This document shows, piece after piece, positions 10,946 through 22,500 of a stretch of DNA of 64,000 nucleotides. A model generated the notes under the pieces. That model ran no database searches and was not told the origin of the DNA. It saw nothing but the letters and a program-made list of their open reading frames with translations. Positions within the stretch are counted from its first letter, which is position 1. Every line of letters starts with the position of its first letter. This stretch comes from Juglans regia. Taxonomy: Eukaryota; Streptophyta; Magnoliopsida; Fagales; Juglandaceae. Position numbers and translations under genes: made by a program. The DNA is taken from NCBI RefSeq assembly GCF_001411555.2, contig NC_049904.1:32191370-32255369 (forward strand). Direction: 5' to 3'.

Positions 10946-10952
10946 TGGGTTT

Positions 10953-13356
10953 AGAGTTTTCTATTTGCCCAATTTTGCCCTGCGTTAAAGTTCGATGTCA
11001 TCATTGTTGGGATCCTATCATTGGACATGATGGTGCATTGATTACTCAATTTCTTCTGTAATAAATAATTCCAAGCCCCGATTAAGCTTTAGAAATTAGA
11101 ACTCCTTTTGAGGAAAGCGATGCGATATGTTTTTTCAAATGCTTGTATTACCTTCTTTGCCAATTGAAGAAAAAATAAGTAACATATATAATTTTGCTAC
11201 AAATCAACAATTATTCACATCACACACTCTATATTTATAACTTTTTATAAGATACCAGATTTTTTTATAGGATATTTTTCATAGAGTGTGGAATGATAAA
11301 TAATAATTGATGAGAATAATTTTTCTAACACATAATACTAATTATATTTATAAAAAATTTACATATTCACGTGATTTTCTCATTGTATATTATTTTCATT
11401 AAAACAAATAAGATATAAGAAAAAAAATTTGTAGAAAGCCAAGTAAATATGTAAATTTTTTGTGAATACATTTAGCATTTACTATATATATCAATCTTTT
11501 GAGTTTGTTAGTTTTTAAATACACCAATAAATCCCCTAGTTAATATATCAATATGTAAAGAAAAATATTATATATCATCTTCAGTACATCTATAACTTTA
11601 GTTTAAATGGTTGATATATAAAATCATTTAGAATATATCACATTAATAAACGTGATTGAAAATGACAAAATTTAAAATCAAGATTAATATTACCTATAAA
11701 TAAAATGGACTTGGAGAAATAAAAAGAGCTGGCTTGTTAAGATAAATATAAATAATTAAATGAGTCCCTTCCTATTAGTTTAAACTTTTAAATCAAGTGA
11801 TGATTTTTCATGATATCAGAAAAAATATACTTAAACCTAGCTCTTCCATCAACTAAGTTTTTGAGATAAATAGCAATTTAACAGATATAAATATCTATAA
11901 CAGGACTCAAATTTCACCCATTAAGCAAATCTGCTTCTGAGTTCCTGAAAATAGTTTGTCCAAAATATCTGTCAAAGGGAAGAAAGTAACGTTGAGAATA
12001 GGAAATTAAACTAAAGAGGGAGAATAAAGAAGGAGAATAATGTTCAAAAGCATCTTTATGAGCAAGGTCACTGACCCTTAAGCCTTGCCTTCTGCTTTGC
12101 TTTTGCTTTTGTTTAAGCTGGCACACTACTTTAGTAGTACCCTATGAATTTCTTTCTTTTAACTCTGTTTCTCTTGCTTTACATTATCTTCGCTGCAAAA
12201 AGAACAAAGTTGTCACATAGTCCAAGCAATGGTGCAGTTGGAAAACATAATGGTCTTGGATGCAGGAATCTTCACAAATTAAAGCTAGGAAGATAGGGAG
12301 AGGGGTAAGGTGAGGGGATTGTTTATGCAGTTTGACAATTTAACAAAGTTACAAAAGTAGAAAGAATCAAATAAAGTGTTCTTTGTACCGCACCACTCAG
12401 ATATAAAATCTAAAAAGACTATCTTTGTCCTCCCAAGTGGAGCATCAACAATCCTTTAGAAGCATGGAATTTTGACAACTTTCCGACTTGCTTTTTTAAT
12501 TATTTGTCTCGGTCTTAATTAATTTGCGTTTAAACAACGCCAAAGGTTTTGCTATCATTCTCCCTTCCAGCAGACCTGTAGTGCATAGTCCAATGACTTC
12601 CAATCAACACCTTGATCATTATGTTCTCTAATCCTTTTCATAAAAAATAAGTATTCTTTTTATCGTTTTAAACCATCACAAAAGGCAACATGAAGCTGGT
12701 AGTGGAGTTGCAGAAGCTACATAATAATACAAAGAAATGAGAACAGTCATCTAACCCGGCTATTGAAGTTGGCTCTGAAAACTGCAGAACAGGAACCCTA
12801 TTTCCATCACCACCCCCTTTGGATTCTAACCTCTAGGATTCCAAATGCCTCGAAATTACCATTGAGATCGTGAATCTCTTGAGAAAAGTTATCTCACCAT
12901 CTTTATCTTTCCAAAAGGCACTAACAGAACTCATGGCTTGAATACAACTCATTAAAAGCAGGTGAAGATTAACGGCATTCCAGCTGGTAAAGAAGTTTTT
13001 GTAATATGTCAAAGGTAAAGGGGACTTTAAAATCTCTCAAAGGAGAGTCTGAACAACTATCTATTCTCTTCTCTATATTAGGCAATGTATGTTTCAATGA
13101 CTAGCATGGGTATTATGTGACTTGTGTTCATTTTCCTACTTCAGGTATCACGGATACAAGAGCAGTGAAAGATATCTCAACTACCACAGTTCTTGTATCT
13201 GGATTTTCAAGTGCTCCTGCAGTAGCTAACCAGCTGTGATACTTGGTCTTAAAGAGAAGAGAAGATCGAAGACCTTGGTAGAAGTGCAGTTCATACCACC
13301 ACTTGCATCTACAAAGACAGAAGACTACCAGAAGAGAAGCACTCAAGCTTGCAGCA
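10953..13356. other. Spacer and upstream/5'-UTR region of the FTIP1-type gene
   Basis: No coding region is supported. The first kilobase is very AT-rich. From about 12,600 the composition becomes mixed and gene-like. A plausible 3' splice site ('ttttcctacttcag', ending 13144) suggests a 5'-UTR intron whose donor I cannot fix. No convincing TATA box was assigned. Confidence 0.4.
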
Positions 13357-15747
13357 ATGAGTTCGAAAGCTGCTCCTAACCAGCAAGAGGATTACAAACT
13401 GAAAGACATGAAACCACAGCTAGGAGAACGGTGGCCACATGGAGGACTCCGTGGGGGAGGCGGGTGGATTAGTAGTGAGAGGGCTACGAGCACTTATGAT
13501 CTGGTCGAACAGATGTTTTATTTATATGCCCGGGTTGTGAAAGCTAAAGATCTTCCCACCAACCCTATAACTGGAAGCTGCGATCCCTACGTGGAAGTGA
13601 AGCTTGGGAATTATAAGGGAACAACTCAGCACTTCGAGAAGAAAATAAACCCAGAATGGAACCAGGTCTTTGCATTCTCAAAAGACAAGATTCAGTCTTC
13701 AATTCTCGAAGTTTATGTCAGAGACAGAGAGATTGTGGGAAGAGATGATTTTCTCGGCAAGGTGGTCTTCGACATGAATGAAGTGCCAACAAGGGTTCCA
13801 CCTGACAGCCCTTTGGCACCTCAATGGTACAGATTAGAGAAACGGCAGGAGGATACCAAGGTGAAAGGAGAGGTTATGCTTGCTGTTTGGATGGGAACAC
13901 AAGCAGATGAAGCTTTCCCAGAGGCCTGGCACTCGGATGCTGCCTCAGTTCGTGGAGACGGAGTTTTTAATATCCGGTCCAAGGTTTATGTTTCACCAAA
14001 ACTGTGGTACCTCAGACTTAATGTAATTGAAGCTCAGGATGTTGAGCCACAAGACAGAAGCCAACCACCACAAGCTTTTGCGAAGGCTCGAGTCGGAAAT
14101 CAGGTACTCAAAACAAAGATATGCCCAACACGAACCACCAACCCGCTCTGGAACGAAGATTTAATCTTCGTAGCAGCTGAACCTTTTGAAGAGCAGCTGG
14201 TGCTTACAGTTGAAAACAAAGTAACCCCTGCAAAAGATGAAATTTTGGGAACGATAAGCTTGCCACTAACCATGTTTGAGAGGCGCTTGGATCACAGGCC
14301 AGTCCATTCTCGCTGGTTCAACTTCGAAAAATATGGATTTGGTACTTTGGAGGGAGACAAGAGGCACGAGCTGAAGTTTGCAGGCAGGGTTCATCTCAGA
14401 GTCTGCCTTGAGGGTGCTTACCATGTACTGGATGAATCTACAATGTACATAAGTGACGTCCGACCCACTGCTAGGCAGCTGTGGAAGCAGCCAATTGGCA
14501 TCCTTGAATTGGGTATTTTGAGTGCCCAGGGTCTTCTCCCAATGAAGACCAAGGATGGCAGGGGAGCTACAGATGCTTACTGTGTAGCCAGATATGGGCA
14601 GAAGTGGGTGCGAACCAGGACAATCATGGAAAGCTTCAGCCCCAAATGGAATGAGCAATATACATGGGAGGTCTATGACCCTAGCACCGTGATCACGTTG
14701 GGAGTTTTTGACAACTGCCATTTGGGTGGAAACGAGAAACCAGCTGCTGGCAGTGGAGCTCGAATTGACTCAAGAATTGGGAAGGTAAGAATCCGGCTAT
14801 CAACCCTAGAAATGGATCGAATTTATACAAATTCTTACCCACTCCTGGTTTTACACCCATCTGGATTGAAAAAGATGGGTGAACTCCAGTTAGCAGTTCG
14901 ATTCACTTGTCTCTCTCTAGCAAATTTAATCTACCTCTACGGCCACCCATTACTCCCAAAAATGCATTATCTACATCCCTTCACCGTGAACCAGTTGGAT
15001 AGTTTGAGATATCAGGCCATGAACATTGTAGCAGTGAGGCTAGGCCGAGCGGAGCCACCACTAAGAAAAGAGGTTGTTGAGTATATGCTGGATGTCGATT
15101 CCCACATGTGGAGCATGAGACGGAGCAAAGCTAACTTCTTTAGAATCGTATCACTGTTTTCAGGAGTAATCTCTATAAGCAGGTGGCTTGGAGAGGTTTG
15201 TCATTGGAAGAACCCAGTTACTTCAGTTCTGGTTCATGTCCTGTTTATCATACTGATCTGCTACCCAGAATTGATCCTTCCAACCATCTTCCTGTACATG
15301 TTTCTTATCGGAATATGGAATTACCGGTTCAGGCCTAGGCATCCTCCTCATATGGATACTAAACTTTCATGGGCAGAAGCAGTTCACCCGGATGAACTGG
15401 ATGAAGAGTTCGACACTTTTCCTACATCTAAGGCTCAAGATGTAGCACGTATGAGGTATGATAGGCTCAGGAGCGTAGCCGGAAGAATTCAGACGGTGAT
15501 GGGGGATATTGCAACACAGGGGGAGAGATTTCACGCTCTACTTAGCTGGAGAGACACAAGAGCAACCAGCCTCTTCATTATTTTCTGCCTTATTGCAGCT
15601 GTTGTTCTTTACGTGACACCCTTTAGGATAGTTGCCTTTGTTGCAGGCATAGTTTGGCTACGACACCCCAGATTCAGAAGCAAGCTACCCTCAGTACCCA
15701 GCAATTTCTTCAGGAGACTGCCATCTCGTGCTGATAGCATGCTTTGA
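13357..15747 (+). CDS. FTIP1: Multiple C2 domain and transmembrane region protein, FTIP1 type (MCTP)
   Basis: One intronless frame of 796 residues, matching the ~793 of Arabidopsis FTIP1. I chose the ATG of MSSKAAPNQQ because the frame upstream has only a TTG codon. The N-terminal signature KDMKPQLGERWPHGG, then GGGGWISSERATSTYDLVEQMFYLY, is characteristic of FTIP1 rather than other MCTPs. Three C2 domains lie at about 54-150 (CDPYVEVKLGNYKG, NPEWNQVFAFSKD), 215-320 and 380-500 (DAYCVARYGQKWVRTRT, NEQYTWEVYDP). A conserved linker (HMWSMRRSKANFFRI, 583-597) leads to the C-terminal PRT_C region with hydrophobic segments at about 622-655 and 737-770, ending FFRRLPSRADSML. Family knowledge: ER/plasmodesma-linked tethers; FTIP1 carries the FT florigen from companion cells to sieve elements. 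No frameshift or missing domain is seen. The FT-transport role is inferred from orthology and gene order. Confidence 0.95.
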   Translation: MSSKAAPNQQEDYKLKDMKPQLGERWPHGGLRGGGGWISSERATSTYDLVEQMFYLYARVVKAKDLPTNPITGSCDPYVEVKLGNYKGTTQHFEKKINPEWNQVFAFSKDKIQSSILEVYVRDREIVGRDDFLGKVVFDMNEVPTRVPPDSPLAPQWYRLEKRQEDTKVKGEVMLAVWMGTQADEAFPEAWHSDAASVRGDGVFNIRSKVYVSPKLWYLRLNVIEAQDVEPQDRSQPPQAFAKARVGNQVLKTKICPTRTTNPLWNEDLIFVAAEPFEEQLVLTVENKVTPAKDEILGTISLPLTMFERRLDHRPVHSRWFNFEKYGFGTLEGDKRHELKFAGRVHLRVCLEGAYHVLDESTMYISDVRPTARQLWKQPIGILELGILSAQGLLPMKTKDGRGATDAYCVARYGQKWVRTRTIMESFSPKWNEQYTWEVYDPSTVITLGVFDNCHLGGNEKPAAGSGARIDSRIGKVRIRLSTLEMDRIYTNSYPLLVLHPSGLKKMGELQLAVRFTCLSLANLIYLYGHPLLPKMHYLHPFTVNQLDSLRYQAMNIVAVRLGRAEPPLRKEVVEYMLDVDSHMWSMRRSKANFFRIVSLFSGVISISRWLGEVCHWKNPVTSVLVHVLFIILICYPELILPTIFLYMFLIGIWNYRFRPRHPPHMDTKLSWAEAVHPDELDEEFDTFPTSKAQDVARMRYDRLRSVAGRIQTVMGDIATQGERFHALLSWRDTRATSLFIIFCLIAAVVLYVTPFRIVAFVAGIVWLRHPRFRSKLPSVPSNFFRRLPSRADSML

Positions 15748-17402
15748 GCTGAAAGGGGACGACACAAGCAACTTATCGTTTTACTGTCAAATCATATTGC
15801 ATTTCTTTTTGACTGTTTGTATTATTGAAGTCAGCATGCTTGTATTTTTTTAATTCTAAGTTTCTCTGGTGTTTGGAACTTGGTTATCTCTAGGAAAAAT
15901 ATGTTATTCCAAAATTTTTCCACAAAGTTCTGCTGAGTATCTTCTCTCTATCTTAATACATCCAAAAGCTCAGGTGCTCAAAAAATAAAAATAAAAACAT
16001 CCAAAACCCCAAATCAAGTCATGAGCTTATCAGTATTCGACATGAGTTTCAGCTAATTGGAACCATGTAAGCTCGCGACTTGACAAAAGATGACCTTCGA
16101 TTTCCCATGTTCACAATGAAATTCGTGCATGTATGTACATATATCCAAGTTGAAGTGTAACTCCAGCAGAGAAGATAAGAGGTTAACGTTTCTTATATTT
16201 TTAATAACCCTTTTGACCTGTAATACCCGAAAGTGAAAATAAAATGAGCGCTAATCAAGATACATAACAGGCAGCACTAATATCCTTATGTAGCACCAGA
16301 AGGAGAAGAAGGGTGGATCTGTTGAATTAGGACACACGCACTGCCACACACACGTTTGATAAGTTGCATTACTAGATAACAAAATGCCCAAAAAGAAATT
16401 TTATCTTAAGGCAAAAACTGTCCAACACAAAAGTTCGGTTCTGCTAGTAAAATTTCAACGAACACCTATGATCTAGTCAAACAACCTCCAGTAGAAAATT
16501 ATCATGAGAACAACTTAAGTATTTTCTCTAAGACACTATCTCAAGAGGATTCCTTCCTAACTTGACTAGAAACCTCGCGGCCAGATAGCTCAAGTCTGGG
16601 ACAAACTTAAATTAACTTTATCAATGCGGCATCAACCAGCTTTTGATCATTTTTCTTCTCTAACGGGAGTGCCTTCTTTTCATACAATTTGTCAAGAAAA
16701 ACCTAATTAGTAACTATGATTGTTCAAAGAAGTAGACATTGTATGGGGGATGACAATACTCCGAATTCTTAAAATCATGTTTCCCATTATTAAAGATCAT
16801 ATGCATGAAGCAAAAATAGACATGAATAGAGCATATGGATGAGGTCATACGGGAATGGCTGTTTTCAATATAGAAAAAGAAAAATCTTGAAGCGGAAAAG
16901 CAGAAGAAATGGAAGAAAAGTACCAAAACTTGAGTAAAAAATATAGATTAATTGCCGTAAAATGCGCAAGTGCATATCAAGTATTCTTGCTGGATCATGC
17001 TGTATTATAAACATGCGAAGTGAATAATCGAAAACAACCGCAATTTTTAATTCTGAAGAAGATAAATGTACAAAATAAAAAAACTGGTAAACAAACCTTC
17101 CTCTCTGCCTCAAAGTTCACTCCTTTTCCTTTATTTTTCTTCTTTCTACACCTTTTGCCAAGTAATTGTCATCAAACATTTATAAATTGACCCCAGAAAT
17201 GTCGACCTTGGTGGAAGTTGCAACCTTATAAGATTGGTTCACATGTCTTGAGGGAATGCCACTGATCTTGAATGGCCCTATCATGTCATAAATTCAGCAA
17301 TACCGAACATTCGTAGAAAACGATAAAAACTAGTGCGAGTACATACATTTTTAGAGACTATCCCACACTCAGCTCCAGTTGTCTTCCATTTTCTCCAGTT
17401 TG
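15748..17402. other. FTIP1 3' region and spacer
   Basis: Contains the 3' UTR of the FTIP1-type gene. 'tgtattattgaag' and A-rich 'aaaaataaaaataaaaac' near 15,980 could serve polyadenylation, but I cannot choose the site. The remainder has only short, unrecognised frames. Confidence 0.4.
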
Positions 17403-17645
17403 TTAGTCAGAGGAAAAGCTTTTAATAGCGAAGGAGACGTACTGAACAAAATGAACAACGGAAGCCGCCAGCTTGGGATCGTGGAGGGGGAAGACGCCGC
17501 CGTTATTGGCCATGATGGCCCTGAGGCCGTGCTTGTGGTGCGTCTTGGATCTCGAGTACTTGCCCGCGCCGCGAACCGGACCTGGGTTCAGACTTCTTCC
17601 GACGCCTCTCACCTTCGTCACCACTGGACTGCGCAAGCAGCGCAA
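17403..17645 (-). pseudogene. Ribosomal protein eL6 (RPL6) 5' fragment
   Basis: The minus-strand frame contains [20 protein letters not shown] followed by [12 protein letters not shown]. This matches the conserved N-terminal part of plant 60S ribosomal protein L6, which reads GKYSRSKMYHKRGLWAI...NGG.FP.HDPK. Several conserved positions are changed (Met-Tyr to Thr-His, Trp to Arg, Lys to Met). The rest of the ~230-residue protein, including its KOW-like core, is absent; the frame runs on into unrelated [17 protein letters not shown]. It is most simply a captured or decayed gene fragment. A first exon of a gene with distant exons is possible, but no such exons were seen. Confidence 0.6.
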
Positions 17646-17710
17646 CGAAAACTTTCGTATATCTGCGCTTTAAAATGAAATGACAAGCCAGTCTTTTAAT
17701 TTGAGTATAA

Positions 17711-17900
17711 GGCTAAGTTTAGATTTTTAACTACACTCAATTTATCTCAATTCATCATTATAATTTTTTCAAATTTTAATATAAAATATAATAAATAATT
17801 TAATTTTTTCAAATATTAAAATAATAATAATATTAAAAAATAATATTCTAATAATATTTTATCATCTCAACTCAACTTACTTCAACATCTAAACACACCC
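17711..17900. mobile_element. 190-bp Tourist-like MITE (family A) with TAA target duplication
   Basis: The termini are GGCTAAGTTTAGAT and, inverted, GGGTGTGTTTAGAT. TAA flanks both sides (17708-17710 and 17901-17903), as expected for PIF/Harbinger Tourist elements. The interior 'tcatcattataattttttcaaattt...aataatattttatcatctcaact' recurs at 36436-36625 and, inverted, at about 37490-37732. Confidence 0.75.
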
Positions 17901-18149
17901 TAAATCATTATAAATAGTAAAGCTAGCGGAACATCTCGTAAAAAGAAATGATATTTGAGTATATTATTTTTTAAAAAAAATTGAATAAATCTGAAATATA
18001 TATAAAAAGAAATTAATTATTAACTTCATCCTTTTTTTAAAAAATACATGTATAATTTATGATCCTATATAATATTATTTTTTATAAAAATAAATTTAAA
18101 AATAAATTATAATTTAATATATCACATCATATTTTAAAAAGAAAATACT

Positions 18150-18375
18150 GATAAGTGATGCTACAAACCACGGTGGATTCCACCAATGGATGCTACAAAC
18201 AAGGACAAATGCACTTTTTTTTATATACATTTTTGTATATATTTTAATCTTTAAAAAAATTATAATATTAATAAAAAAAATTTTAATCATTAGGTAAAAA
18301 AATTATAAAAGAAAAATTATAAAAAAAAACATGGGTGAAATCGATCGGTGGATTTAACATTTTTCAATACTAATT
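18150..18375. repeat. AT-rich MITE-like block (family B, diverged)
   Basis: Outer segments 'ggtggattccaccaatggatgctac' (left) and 'gaaatcgatcggtggattta' (right) bracket an A/T core with 'ttaatcattaggtaaaaaaatt'. The core resembles those at 20.7 and 36.0 kb. Ends and target duplication are not resolved. Confidence 0.4.
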
Positions 18376-19504
18376 TGCCCCGACACAATTCGCAACTGTT
18401 AATTACAAATCTTGAGGTGATTTATTTTTAATACTATTGTCGGCGTCTAATTTGATAGTTAAGAATTTGAAAATATTATACCGAGAAATCAATAAAAATG
18501 TGACAAATCTCCGTATACACAAAATTATCTTTCATTCTCACTCCCAGGTTTAGATTGTGACACGAAGAATATTTCTGGCATATGTAATGGACCTTGCATG
18601 TTCTTCAATTATCTCCTTCATTTGAGCAGCCTTGTTTCTTAATTGATTTAATTACTCCCATAATGTGACTTTCTTGTTAAAAAAAATAATACTAGATATA
18701 GTTATAGGATCTGCAAATCACGCACATTCCCTTTAAAAAAAAAAGTAAGATTTATCGTTAAAAAATTAATTTTTTTAATATGTGTATCAAATTTATCTTC
18801 TATTTAAAAAAGAATGCACAGAATTTACACTCCTTAAAAATATAAATTTTATTTCTCGATCATATATATATATATATATATAATACGGTCATTTCAAGTT
18901 GAAAATTGGAGAATATATATCTCCCTTAGTTTTTTTTTTTTTTTTGGTTATTTTCTAGACTACAAACTGCCTGAGCCCAGTTTTGGGAGAACTGAAAGAG
19001 GCCCATGCATATTTGTAGATGAATATTTGTCAGTTTAAAACGACGACTATGAAGATGCATGCAGCAATATGAAAGGCCAGATGGACGTTTCGGTTTCAAC
19101 TTTCGACACCCGGCTTTGGTTTTCCTTCTAAAGCCAAAGAATTCCTTGTCTTCTTTTACTCTGACATTCTTTAATTATTAGCAAACACCAAATCAAACCT
19201 CCTCCTCCTTTTTCTTCTCCTCCTCCTTTCTCACCCATCTATTTCTCAGTAAAAAATGGCTGCCGAAACCATTAACTCTGCTCTAAAAATTCCTTATCCC
19301 ATAAGGAAAAAAGAAGAAGAGATGTTTCTATTACTGGTTCAAGATTCCCAAATTGTCTATCTATGGTTCTATACAATCCTATGGAAATTATGAGAAAGTG
19401 GAGATCATCAAGGAATTGAAGACATGATCGATCATCAATAGTTATATATATTAAGGAAAAGATCATAGAAAATATATCATGTGAGTCTTAGGTTTTTTTT
19501 TTTA
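18376..19504. other. Spacer 3' of TGA10
   Basis: AT-rich, with a (TA)n run near 18,863-18,882, a T-run near 18,930 and CT-rich 'cctcctcctcctttttcttctcctcctcc' at about 19,200. No coding region is supported. The part nearest 19,504 is expected to be the TGA10 3' UTR. Confidence 0.4.
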
Positions 19505-22500
19505 TCATTCCTGTCGAGGTCGTGCTAGCCAGAGAGAACTAAGAGCTCGGAGACGATGGAAGTACTCTGCAATTGCCAGAAAACACCTTGCAGCTTGGCG
19601 GATCGTCAGAATTTGGTGCAGCCGATGAATGGTCTGGTGCCTCAGATTATCTGCCTGTAAGTATCATATTTATTTTCCATAAATATTCCATAGAAAATGT
19701 CAAAACAAGAAAATGAAGAAGTTTCTTAACATGACTTTAAGAAAACAACGAAGGATTACAGATTTTCTTTGTAAATTTACTTTTATATAATATCTTAATG
19801 ACTAAAGTATTTCTTTAGATCTATTTGGTTTGATTGCTTGTCAGGACGGCTAAAGAAATTATAGCTTCACTGTGACTTTTGAGAACGGAAAATCACGTGG
19901 AATTGGTATTTAGTCTTGGTTAAGTGTAGGTGTCATAAATATAGATGCATGCATTTTTCTAGAGATTTGACTAGAAGAAATATTACACATGTACTATTTT
20001 GTGAAAATTATTCAAGAACTACTATTAATTAATCAGAATGCTTTTGTTTTTCGTTTTATATGAAGGATTCTTAATTTTCCAAAGTTTAAAGGCAGGATTA
20101 TTGACTCTCTCATGATCTGCTAATTCATGTCTCACATTTCAAAAGAAAACAGTAACGATGAGACATTGAGATCCTCAATGCTAGCTTTTGGACTAAAACA
20201 TGGAATTGTAGTTCTACAAGTCAACTTGTGGCCTATATTAAATGGTCAAACACAAGACTAAATATATATATATATATATATATTTATAAGGTCTTGTTTA
20301 GAAGATTGATCAACTAAATATTGCTAATAATCATGATGGGGGGTCGAATTTATCTTCACTTTCCACAGTTTGATTGGTCAAGACCTTGACCACAATCCCA
20401 ACGTATATAGTCATATATTCATGTTTCTGGGTAGCTAAGGATCAAATTTATCCAAGTTCGTGTCGTGCTTTCAAATTCAGGGTGATAATTTTCAAGGGTT
20501 TAATCCTGCATTCTTTCTACCCTCAGGCCCACCCACTCCTCGATAATCTAACATATATCATATTCAACAATTCATGTGTAAACGTAAGTTTTGAACCGAT
20601 CGAGCGAGGGAGATATTTATAATATTATTATCAATATTAATATTTATGAAGTTGTTATTCAAAAAAAAGATTAGTTTTATGGGTAATTATACCCTTACAA
20701 CCGATTCATTACTCCTTTTCTACTTATATTATATTTGAAATTTTTTAATTTTTTATTATTTTCTTTTAAGTATTTTCTTAACATCTTTAATCATTAAAAA
20801 AAATTAAAATATATATATAATTTTATTAATAATCATTTCCTTAACTATTAAATAAAATTAAAAAATAAAATATAAAAAAATTGTAAATAAGTAGTAGAAT
20901 TCTATCTATTAGTTTATATATATATGGGCCTACATATGTATGGTGGTGTTAGTCAAACGGTTACGACCATGACATCACGCAGACATGGGGTTACTAATTA
21001 CCAGATCTGCCGGGTATGGGTATCTATATCTGCATAAAAGGAACAACCTTTTAAGCAGTGGGTACACGTGTACTTGATGCTTGGAAACCATCATCCACGT
21101 GGGGACACTCATTCTAGCTAGCGATTTTGTAGGTACGTGGCGATCTTAATTTTTAGCAGAGAATTACTATTCGAGTCACGAATTAGAATCGTTTTAGAGA
21201 TGGCTTGACTTTGATTTACGATTAGGTTTTGGTAATTTTTATATATTTTAAACAGCATATTCTGAACATTTCTTATCAATTTTATGGAAACTTTAGTTTC
21301 TTTGTTTTTTTGTCTTATATACGTTTTCAGTCAAATAGAAAGTCTAGACCGGAACATAGATGTGATTGTATATATTAATTTAGTACTTCTAAATTACTAT
21401 ATGCGTTACTTCTAAAACACACAATGCATTAACGCATACAATAGGAGTAGGGTAATTAAAATAATGCCTAAAGTAGCGCCTATCAAGCAAATAATTACCT
21501 ACTTACAAACATTTTACGTGAGGCAGACATATCTATAAGTACATCTACTGGTGTAGTAGATTGCATGCCGTAAACGCCATCCACCTCACCAGAGTGAGAC
21601 ATGGAGAAGTTATGTCCTGGGGTAGGTTTCCTAACCCAAACAAGAACATGATATGGTTCGGTTCCGGCCCCATGGCCCACATGCATGCATGTAGTAATCA
21701 AAACCACCCTTGTGGCCGAACAATATTATCATGATTTAGACAGTGATGAAATATCCCATCGAAAGAGAGTGAGAGAGAGTGTTATATATATATATATATA
21801 GATAACAGCTTGGAGTTGGAGTTATTGGCGTACCTGTCTAACAAAGCCTTCAAGGGTGGAGAGCTTGTTCATGGCCATGGCCATCTGCCCCATATAGCTG
21901 GCCATGATGGGAGGGCAGCTCAATGAATCTGCGGTTATGGTATCTACCAGTGACTGGTTTAGAGCATCAAGACCTTGAGAAAGAGCCTCTTCAGCCTCCT
22001 GTGTAGATTGTTGTAACCCACATATACCCAATATCTGTTGCTCCGTTAATGGCTCAATTTGATTCAATATAATCTGGCATAAAACACACATACAACAAAA
22101 CACAAGACTTTAGATATCTCTAGTATTACCAGATCATATGCAATTGATCTTTTTCATCACAGATGCAGAATATTGTTTTCTTCGATCACCAGAATTTAGT
22201 TTACGTGGTGGTGATTTATTTACTATAAACAAAAAGGAGGGATGGACATGGTGTTGAGATATTTGTTTTCATTAATGAATAAAGAGACCCCGCGGGTGGG
22301 CAGCTCTCTTCGATCTAGCTAGTTCTGTCTCAAACCAGAAATTGTAATACGCATTCATCGCTTTATAGGAATGACATCTACATCCACCCAATATGAGAAA
22401 CCCTCACGATACCTTTCGTCATTCATTGATTTTTATTCATTATACGATATCTTCCTTGCAAGTGGCACCGACAAGTTCGACACTGCATTTATCGTCGTTT

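Noticed and set aside
14266..14721. 151-codon minus-strand frame inside the FTIP1-type gene
   Set aside because: Antisense to a conserved C2-domain coding region, with no domain of its own.
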